From positions 25,320,476 to 25,384,475 of the forward strand of contig OX463841.1 of NCBI GenBank assembly GCA_949825065.1: a stretch of 64,000 nt of DNA. The letters run 5' to 3'. Made by a program: the position numbers and the translations under genes. The notes below the pieces were generated by a model. The model did not search any database, was not told the origin of the DNA, and was given only the letters and a program-made list of their open reading frames with translations. The stretch is from Odontocerum albicorne (Eukaryota; Arthropoda; Insecta; Trichoptera; Odontoceridae). Shown one piece after another: positions 56,351 to 64,000 of this stretch (position 1 is the first letter of the stretch; the number at the start of each line of letters is the position of its first letter).

Positions 56351-56819
56351 ATCAACTTACTCAAATCTTTCATTACACGTTCTACAACATGTCTATTTAA
56401 TATATTGTTTATTATATGCAATACACCAATCAAGTGGAATCTACCAAAAATATTAATTGTAAAATAAATTGCAATGTAAACGGGATTTAGTCCTAAGCTT
56501 TAGCGTTTTTTTCTTCTTAGATATACATGTTTAATATATAAAAACACATCTAACATATACCACGTTTAATCTGTTGTTAAATATTTAAAGAAACATAAAA
56601 TTAACTCGTAGGTTTTGGCTTTTATATATTTAAATACATATGATATGTATAAATTAATTATCAAATATCCATTAAATATATGTTATGTCAAAAATATCAT
56701 TCGATGGGGTAAAAAGTAAAAGATTTTCTCAAGAGTTCCGAAAACTACTGTATGTGGTTTTATTTTAAATAATCAAATCAAGTGCGTAGTTTTAAATAAT
56801 TAAACCGAAAGACGTAGAA
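56351..56819. other. AT-rich spacer
   Basis: Nothing supported. Confidence 0.4.
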
Positions 56820-57000
56820 TAGGTGTATTTGAAATGTGGTGCTGGAGAAGGGTGTTACGAATTCCATACACAGCAAGGCGAACTAACTAACCCCTTCGTT
56901 CTCGAAGAACTGAGAATCAATTACATATTGTCGACAATATGCCTTTCATAAGTCCTCCGATTCTACGGGCTCTGAGTGAAGGTTGTTGGGAAGCTCTTAT
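56820..57000 (+). pseudogene. LINE C-terminal fragment, inverted partner of 57120-57460
   Basis: The plus strand reads MWCWRRVLRIPYTARRTN, then a frameshift and the L-EELRI-N...STICL-VLRF block. This is the RT C-terminal region of an RTE-like LINE. The piece TTCTCGAAGAACTGAGAATCA recurs in reverse at 57420-57440. Confidence 0.65.
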
Positions 57001-57119
57001 GTGGTCCAGAGCATTTTGCACTTTTGATCCCCAACATTCGAGCATTCTGAAATTATGCTGTAAGAAAAAAAAGTATTAGCGAAGTCATTATAAAAAAAAC
57101 TATAACAATCTAGGAGCGC

Positions 57120-57460
57120 TTGATTTCCATCCGTCAATCCTGTTGTGTAGCTCATGACTGAGCATCGTGACTTTCATGATAGCTTCTGACGACTCCTCTC
57201 CATCCATCCATGTACTCCGCAGCTCAAAGGACAGTTGCTAAGGGTATTCCAGTTGCATCTTTTACTTGGTCAGTCCAACACATCGGGATTCTTTATTTTG
57301 TGCGTCGTCCTTCCATGCTTCCAGTAACCATAAGCCTCTCCAATTTGTCTCCTTGACCACGAGCAATGCCTCTAAGGAATCGGAGGACTCTTCGAAGGCA
57401 TATTATCGACAACCTGTTGGTGATTCTCAGTTCTTCGAGAATGGTCCATCGAGGCGTTAG
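57120..57460 (-). pseudogene. LINE C-terminal fragment and 3' end
   Basis: The minus strand reads TILEELRITNRLSIICLRRV, GDKLERLMVTGSMEGRRTK, a stop, then WTDQVKDATGIPLATVL in another frame: the common 'GRRPRGRSPTRWtDQVk.AtG..l......A.DR..WR' LINE C terminus. It pairs with the plus-strand fragment at 56820-57000. Confidence 0.7.
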
Positions 57461-57849
57461 GTCGCCTTGCGATGTACGAGTATATGAAATATATTTCATT
57501 TCGTTACACACTCGTATATAAAAATGTATATAATGATATAAAATGTATTTCGTTATACACATTTTTAAAGCAGTCCATACATTCATTCATATATCTCTCG
57601 AATTATCCCATTGATGATGCAAACATGTTGAAGAGCATGGTCGGGAGATAATTTTTTTCTTCGACTCCAGTTATCGACTATTCGGGTTAAGAACCACTGG
57701 ATAAAATAATTATCTCACAGTTCGCCATCTTTGTGTTGGAAATACTATCACATGTGGATAGGCAACAATAATCACACGCAGCTTACGTGCGAGTTTTGTT
57801 ACCAGACGTACTTTTTAACAGGACTAAAACTCCTTGTTTTTCTTAAAAT

Positions 57850-57930
57850 CTTTTTTTTGGGTACCTTCCGGAATCCCGAAGTCCCCGAGTGGAAGATCGG
57901 TGTCTTATCAACTAGACTACGGAAGTAAAA
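57850..57930 (-). repeat. tRNA-derived SINE head, minus orientation
   Basis: The complement reads TTCCGTAGTCTAGTTGATAA (A box), then CACTCGGGGACTTCGGGATTCCGG at the B-box position, followed by GGTACCC and a T/A tract. Only the head is clear. Confidence 0.6.
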
Positions 57931-58139
57931 GCAGTAATCAAAATTCCAAGTCGCTTTAACTGAGATGGGCTACTTTGTACTTTACAAGACGATATGATAA
58001 CTCTGTAACCGATAGCAGAATCTCTAAACTTGCTTTAATCTTTCAATGCTTATCCGAACATCTAATGTACTTTTTCTTTCACACTTTAATTTAACCGCGA
58101 TTTTGAATCTGAAAAAAATATTCTAAGATACTTCTCTTC

Positions 58140-58350
58140 CCACCTCTCATTAAATTTGGTTATCAAACTCTGTAATTCATCCTCATTATCTGCTAACACT
58201 ACCATTTCATCAGTATGCAACGATCAACATACATTCAAATTCGACATTTGTGTGCCACCCGTTGCCGTCAGTAGTTCCATCACACATGAATCGATGTGAA
58301 TATTAAACAACCAGGGTGACATAACACATCCTTCCTTTACATCTTTGTAA
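58140..58350 (-). pseudogene. LINE family 'alpha', RT-core fragment (third copy)
   Basis: Colinear with 37140-37335, sharing TTCGACATTTGT and AACAACCAGGGTGACATAAC-CATCC. It covers the polymerase box region only. Confidence 0.8.
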
Positions 58351-59879
58351 TATTAAACCACTCAATCAAGGCACATTCCTACTTGATGTTCGTATTTTAC
58401 TTTTGTTGACCTTTGATATATTTATCTAGGGTCAACCCTCCTCATTCACATACGCCACATCTCTTTGTGATAAACCTATTGTTTGTGTCTGCGACTAATG
58501 AAAGCTCTAATCGCTCTTAATCAGATAATAGTACGAGTATAAGATTTATATAGCTCATTCGCTTATGGCTGGCTTAGAAAACGACGGATAACAAAGGCTT
58601 GTAATTGAATTTTTATACAAACTTATTTTTATCTGCCCGTTCCATGTTTCAAAGATAATTAATATTACAGTACAACCCCGTTTTTCGGCGCCTCACTTTT
58701 TAGCGCTTCCCTCATATGTCGCTTTATGTACGATATAACATATAATTTACTTAATTTATTCGACGCTTTTTGGTAGTCAGATAGAGATTTCCACATAGAG
58801 ATCTACAGAATTTTTTTTATGGGTATGCTTATCTATTACTCCTTAAGCGTTAGAAGATATTCTCGCACCTGTTTGTACATATACAAATTAGTAACAGAAA
58901 AAATAGTGAACCCTTGTTGATTTACAAACGTTTGTTCAATCTACCTGACTAATATTTACGACATCGTGAATTAATGCTGTATTCACGAACTGGGCTATTA
59001 AGAGTGTCATCACTCGCACACGGTATTACCTTATTAAACGAACTATTTGATTGTTATATATTTCTTTTCTATGTGGATAAATTGAGGAGTGAGCACCTTT
59101 TGTAGGTATAATTAAGCCACTTCATAGGGAAGAATAAATATTTATTATTCCTGTTGTTATTATTTTTAGACTTGTGTCTATTTTATTCCTGTACAATGTA
59201 TTTCATTAGATATACTTGACTTCAATCTATATGAAATATAAAATAAATATATATTGTATTATTACTTCTCCAATAAATATGCAATGTTTGTATTCGACAG
59301 TCCTAGTAAAGAAAATATTTTAAGATAAGCAATTTTTCTTTAGTGTTATAGATTTTTCACCAATTTTACAGGCCTAGCGTACTTAATAAATGATAGTATA
59401 AACATGATTTTATACACAAGCAAACGAAAAAAATATGTGCTTCGCTTTTCGGTGAGGTATGGCATATAAACCGACTTAACGGCGTATGAACGAGACCAGC
59501 TGTGTACTATTTATTATAATAACGACCCCACCCACAATTACTTATTCTGAATTAATTGAATAAACATCTAGCCTGTTTGTACGGGTTTCTATGAAAAATC
59601 ATTTAAGTAGTAATTTGATCAAGGAATACATTAAACTTGATTAATATTTTTTCACAAACAGGATTAATGTGTGTTTTTTTATATTTCAAATAGATTAAAA
59701 TTATATGTTTTATGGGTTAGAATCTGTTCGCATTCACCTGTGCATTTCTTAAAAAAATTACCAAACCGCATTTACTTCTAGTGAGATAACTGAATATCAC
59801 GTCACTTTGTATGAAACATTTTTTGAAGACGGGAAGTAACCATTAAATTATCCATTAAACTAGTTTTATAGTTATTAAG
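58351..59879. other. AT-rich spacer; one transposon-end-like sequence at 58671
   Basis: CAGTACAACCCCGTTTTTCG at about 58671 looks like a pogo/Tigger terminus beside TA. A matching opposite end was not found (a GCTTCGCTTTTCGGTGAGG stretch near 59442 is suggestive only). No gene. Confidence 0.3.
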
Positions 59880-61690
59880 AGTTTTTCAGTTGTTTCTTAA
59901 AGCATGGCACGGAGCGAGTCTTATATTGGTTTGAAACTGATTCCAGAGTTTCATTGCATGGACAGTAAAGGACGACGTAAAAAAAGAGGAGCGGTGAACT
60001 GGAAAGGCCAATAAACAATCCTTGTTTGAGCGTAGCGCTAATCCATGATTGGAAAGACGCTGAAAATTTTCGGTTGGATAAGAGGGAGTGGCGGGACAAT
60101 TACGGATATTGTACAATAGCGACAGTATGTAAAGGCGTCTATTTCTAACATTCAACCGGTTCAATGCCTTCTGGTATGAAGTTATATTATAGTACTTTCG
60201 TAGGTTGAAAATAAATCTTAGACAAACGTTTTGAAGACGCTGTAATTTGTCCAGAAAATTACAGCGTCCTTTGTAACATCCAAGTAACAGACGTCAGCAT
60301 AGTCCAGAATCGGAAAGAACAGAGATTGTACGAGTAAAATTTTGGTTTCAGTAGGCAGGAATTTTTGCAAAATTTTGAGTGAAGGCTGAAGAAGAGCCTT
60401 CAGGTTACCTCATTTATTTGATCTCGCCATGAGAGAGTGTTATCTATTAACACTTCTAGGTTTTTAACAGTTTTATGTAATGGTATGATAGAGCCATCAA
60501 GTATTGTAATATTGGAGGAAGTAACTCAGTGTTGAATTTAGCGAGAAGCTGAGGGCTGCCAATGAGGATGGCCTGAGACTTTGTAGGATTAATGAGTAAG
60601 CTATGCTCCCCAGTCCACTGATTGGAGGTCCGCATTTAAATCGTTCAAAGCTGTGTGAAAGAAATTTGGATCAAAATGAATATATATCTGCAGGTTATCC
60701 GCATACAGATGATAAGAACACTTAAGAGATGATGTTATTGGGTTGATGAATATAGAAAAAAGGAGTGGAGAGAAAATTTCACCTTGGGAAACGTCTGCAG
60801 AGAGATCAGGCCATTCAGATATACGCTCTTGGTATTTACAAGATTGTTGTCTTCCTTTTGAATAGCTCGAAAATCAGACAATGACCGATTCAGAGAATCG
60901 TTATGAACGCATTCGAGCTATAAGCAGATCAAAGTCTACAGTATTGATTGCATTGCTAAAATATAATACACATAAAAATGTCAGCTGCTTAAAGCTTATT
61001 CCACGTCTCACATCATCCGATATCTCGACCAGTGCGGTTGTGATACTATGCCCCGGACAAAATCCTGACTGCAACGGGTTAAACAATTCAAATTAAAGGT
61101 GGGAGTCAATTTGTATATGAACAATTTTTTCCATAATTTTGAATAATGTGGGCAGGATAGATATGGCCCTAAAATCTTTATGTGACGTGGGTGAGCCAAT
61201 TTACAGGATTGTAATAATTAGAGCCTTCTTCAACACACTAGGCAAGCTGCTAGTAGACAAAGAAAAAATAATTATATGTGTTATGACAGGAAGAATAGCG
61301 TCGACAATCAAGAAGATGAATACAATCGAAATATTGTTGTCACCATAGTAAAAAAATTACGACGAACCTCATTTATATTAATCTCCGAAAAGTGGAGCTC
61401 AGGAACATTGGGTCGAGACATTACAAGAATTTTTCGTTCTCCTTAGTGTAAGTGTCTAAACTGAGTGATGGTGTTGCAAAATGTATGTTAAGATTATTTA
61501 CGTCTAATGTGAAGTTACCTGAGTTGTCCGACGATTTAATACCCATAGAGTTCAGGATTTTCCACTTTTTTGCAGGCTGACAGTTTTGAAGGGTGGCAAA
61601 AAAGTGTTTTATTTTTGCATTCCCACATAGTTGTGTACATTGTGAAGTCGTCGAAAAATCTCCCATAGTTGATCATTGGGATTAGACTTG
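59880..61690 (-). pseudogene. jockey-like LINE, reverse transcriptase region
   Basis: Read on the minus strand from 61666: KHFFATLQNCQPAKKWKILN (linker after the endonuclease); at about 61130-61200 ILGPYLSCPHYSKLWKK (RT finger, 'fRPIsiLp.lsKilEki'); at 60901-61086 LQSGFCPGHSITTALVEISD and NAINTVDFDLL (degraded 'FSKAFDTVDHdLL'); near 60250 LDYADVCYLDV; at 59886-60164 LNRLNVRNRRLYILSLLYNI and FTVHAMKLWNQ. Frameshifts and stops throughout. The 3' end is near 59880. Confidence 0.8.
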
Positions 61691-62090
61691 AAGTTTTTCT
61701 TCCCTCTGTACTAATAATAATACGGAATGATAAAAAAACGGGATGAAGTGATTAAGGGTGAATGTGGATTTACAGTCGATGTGTTAACTAAGTTGAATCA
61801 GTGTACTTTTGGATGGTTTAGGCATATATAACGAATGAATCAATAAAAACTAACAATACGGATATACCTTGCAAATTTGAGTGGAAGGCGTGATATAGCA
61901 TAACCAAAGAAAGTATGGTTGGATCAAGGGAATGATATTTTGAAAGAAAAAAATGTTAAACGTCATACAAATCGAATGAGTTCTTTGAGAAGGTGTGTGG
62001 ATATTGAAACTGTGAAAGAAGTGTATCGCGATGGGAAATACTAGCACTCTCTCTTCTCTGCCTATTCTGACAAGAAGATGACGGGATGGT
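61690..62090 (+). pseudogene. LINE family 'alpha', 3' fragment (fourth copy, plus)
   Basis: GGATGGTTTAGGCATAT, AACGAATGAATCAA and GTATGGTTGGATCAAGGGAA are the plus-strand equivalents of the RT C terminus at 36550-36730. The 3' UTR block TGTGGATATTGA...CGATGGGAAATA follows. Confidence 0.75.
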
Positions 62091-62488
62091 ATGTGTGTAC
62101 TATAGCGTTGTTTCGTAAGTAAATATAGTCTTAAGATATATTTAGCACCACATAATTGATTTACGTGTAGTTAAGTAAAATGAAATTTAAATCGGGATGT
62201 TTTGATTGAAATTTCTCCAGATCATTAATTTCTACAATACTGTCTCTAACGATCGGACAGATATAAATAAATGAATAATCATTTATTGATGCACATTATG
62301 TAAATGTATATCCAGAAATTACACATATAATTAAGGCAATGGAAAATATGCTACACATGAAATAGGTAATCATATCCTCCTAGCCGAGATTCACCCCCTT
62401 CAATAGGATATCATACCCGGGCTAGAGAAAGTCTACATTTTCTGTCCACTCTCTTTAAGATTACTTGCTCGCCCATCTTTTAGATGCT
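62091..62488. other. AT-rich spacer
   Basis: Nothing supported. Confidence 0.35.
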
Positions 62489-62640
62489 TTAATGAAATAG
62501 TGTCAATATGTTTTTTATAGGGCGTTTTCTAATGTTACAGCGGTTACAGCTCGGACATGTTGGATTGCTATGTGTGAATTTCGAGTATGCAACTGCTGTC
62601 TTAGGACAGGTAATGAGCCTAATGAGATGGCTGATATACA
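62489..62640 (-). pseudogene. possible LINE RNase H/C-terminal fragment
   Basis: The minus frame SHLIRLITCPKTAVAYSKFT, HSNPTCPSCN and IKNILTLF resembles the end of LINE RNase H regions (RLr.GHt.lth.yl....P.C..C....tvkHIL). Weak, short match. Confidence 0.35.
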
Positions 62641-63445
62641 ATGAACTGTTTGTCTTGTATACAATATGTAAAAATTCAAAGTAGTACATAATTTTTGTTA
62701 TCAAAGTACAATACATTTTAACCGAAAATTGTGAAATATGTCACTCAAAAATAATGCTCAAATATCAACGAATATATCGGCAAAACCTCCGTATAAAATG
62801 CAGTACTTAAAGTTGAGTTGTAAAAAATATAAATTCAAATTATAAAACTAAATAAGAAAATAAGTAAAAACATTTGGAATCCTCATTTTTTTGTACTTGG
62901 TCAATAGTAAACAGAAAATTTGGAATACGTCGAAGTTAAAATTCTTATACTCGTAGTACTCGAGATTGTGCATATTTTTGATACTGACTTTTTCCTTTAT
63001 ATTAGGCTAAAATCTTTTTACTTACTTGTTGGTCAAACGTCTGGAAGCTTTGCGATAGCAAGAAGGGAGCTGCCTACAAGAATATCCAGGTTAAAATATT
63101 CACCAAGCCTTGGTCCTATAAAAAAAAACTGCCCAAACGTACTGTGTCTGTCATATGCAAGATAAGAAAATGCCATTGTCGAATACGAAGCCATCTTTAT
63201 AAAATCCATATGTAATTAAAGAAATCCCTACATGCACGTGTGAGATGGGAGAGGAAATCCTTTACCATAATTTCTTTAGTATTAATAAGTTCGATTTCTT
63301 GTTTTTGTAAAAAAAAACACTGTCCATAATGGATGCGAGACACTATCCAAAAATCACATACAATTTTCAAATAATATGTGTGTTTTGTAGAGCTAATCAC
63401 TATTTATTTATTTCATCCACGATCACAGCCTACATTAAAATAATA
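62641..63445. other. AT-rich spacer
   Basis: Nothing supported. Confidence 0.35.
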
Positions 63446-64000
63446 CAGTAAAACCTAAAGTACCCGGACTAAATGGGGATAAAGGTTATTGAGATACCGA
63501 AAAATCGGATAACGAGAGGAGCAAAACAACGTCTAGAACATAATTTTATCTAGTAAATTTGTATATTTTTTGTGAAAATACGAAATTTTTTATTCGTACA
63601 TAAAAAACACTTTAAATCTTCAAATATTAATTATAAATTATATATACACCTACAGTATTTAAAAAATCAATTATGGCTTAAACGTAGATGTCCTTTTCGT
63701 AACCACCAAATCACGTATTCTTTTGAGATATATAAGTATCTGGATTAAAATTCTTCCTGTCTCTCAAACCACTTCATAGCAACATCTAATCATTGAAAAG
63801 CTTCAAAATGTGTAGGACCAAGACTAACCTCGGAAATCTCTTAATTTTTTTCATTGTCTTGTTCTTCTGAGGGTAACACCGATATGACCACATATATATC
63901 CTTGTCGTACAAAATTTGGAATCCAGTATCGTTGGCATTGCAATTTAACTACTCCCTGAAATCTTTTCTACCGCATTATGTGCATATTACAATTTACATT
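63446..64000 (-). pseudogene. Tigger/jerky-type element, 3' end, runs off the window
   Basis: The terminal repeat CAGTAAAACCTAAAGTACCC follows TA, with ATCGGATAACGAGAGG further in. The minus strand then reads FEAFQ, a stop, LDVAMKWFERQEEF and YISKEYVIWW-RKGHLRLSHN in broken frames, like the Tigger C terminus (al..l....rw.E.Q......ll.ik.iRDlaa.kr...lkQ..i..FF). The element continues past 64000. Confidence 0.65.

Noticed and set aside
1..64000. CRISPR arrays, operons, phage or integrative elements
   Set aside because: All repeats are eukaryotic transposons, microsatellites or segmental duplications; nothing prokaryotic is present.

Overview
The window is nuclear DNA from an AT-rich arthropod genome, most likely an insect; I cannot fix the order. 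The evidence is the mix of mariner, Tc1-like, pogo/Tigger, hAT and PIF/Harbinger relics, APE-type LINEs, a tRNA-derived SINE family, and intron-split genes with standard GT-AG sites. No prokaryotic, organellar or viral genes are evident.

The only clearly intact host genes are a family of glycosyltransferase-92 (DUF23) genes, all on the minus strand: GT-A (7150-8664), GT-B (19023-20537), an identical GT-B copy (29780-31294), GT-C (40215-41732) and GT-D (45726-47240). Each is one long terminal coding exon. It starts at a phase-0 splice acceptor and encodes a short tail, one transmembrane anchor (type II, Golgi-like), a divergent stem and a strongly conserved catalytic domain with a DIDE motif. 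The first exon was not found for any of them. Another possible host feature is a short 5' coding exon at 3557-3763 (minus) of an unrecognised gene.

The dominant structure is a direct tandem duplication of 10,757 bp (10863-21619 and 21620-32376). I found no difference between the copies, homopolymer runs included. Each unit holds a stack of nested DNA transposons, a sibling of the repeat into which the stack inserted, and GT-B. A palindromic mariner lies just upstream of GT-B, and the duplication breakpoint falls inside that mariner's right arm. The duplication is either very recent or an assembly artefact.

Layout: 1-6.8 kb, decayed mariners, a candidate exon and a LINE endonuclease fragment; 7.1-8.9 kb, GT-A and a hairpin repeat; 10.8-32.4 kb, the two units; 32.5-39 kb, a MITE with a SINE inside, a hAT derivative and two LINEs; 40-47 kb, GT-C, a 550-bp ATACA pentanucleotide array and GT-D; 48-64 kb, transposon graveyard (pogo, Tigger, hAT, several LINE families, SINEs). 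Nearly all transposase and reverse-transcriptase genes are broken, so the GT92 family is the functional content and the repeats are its changing background.
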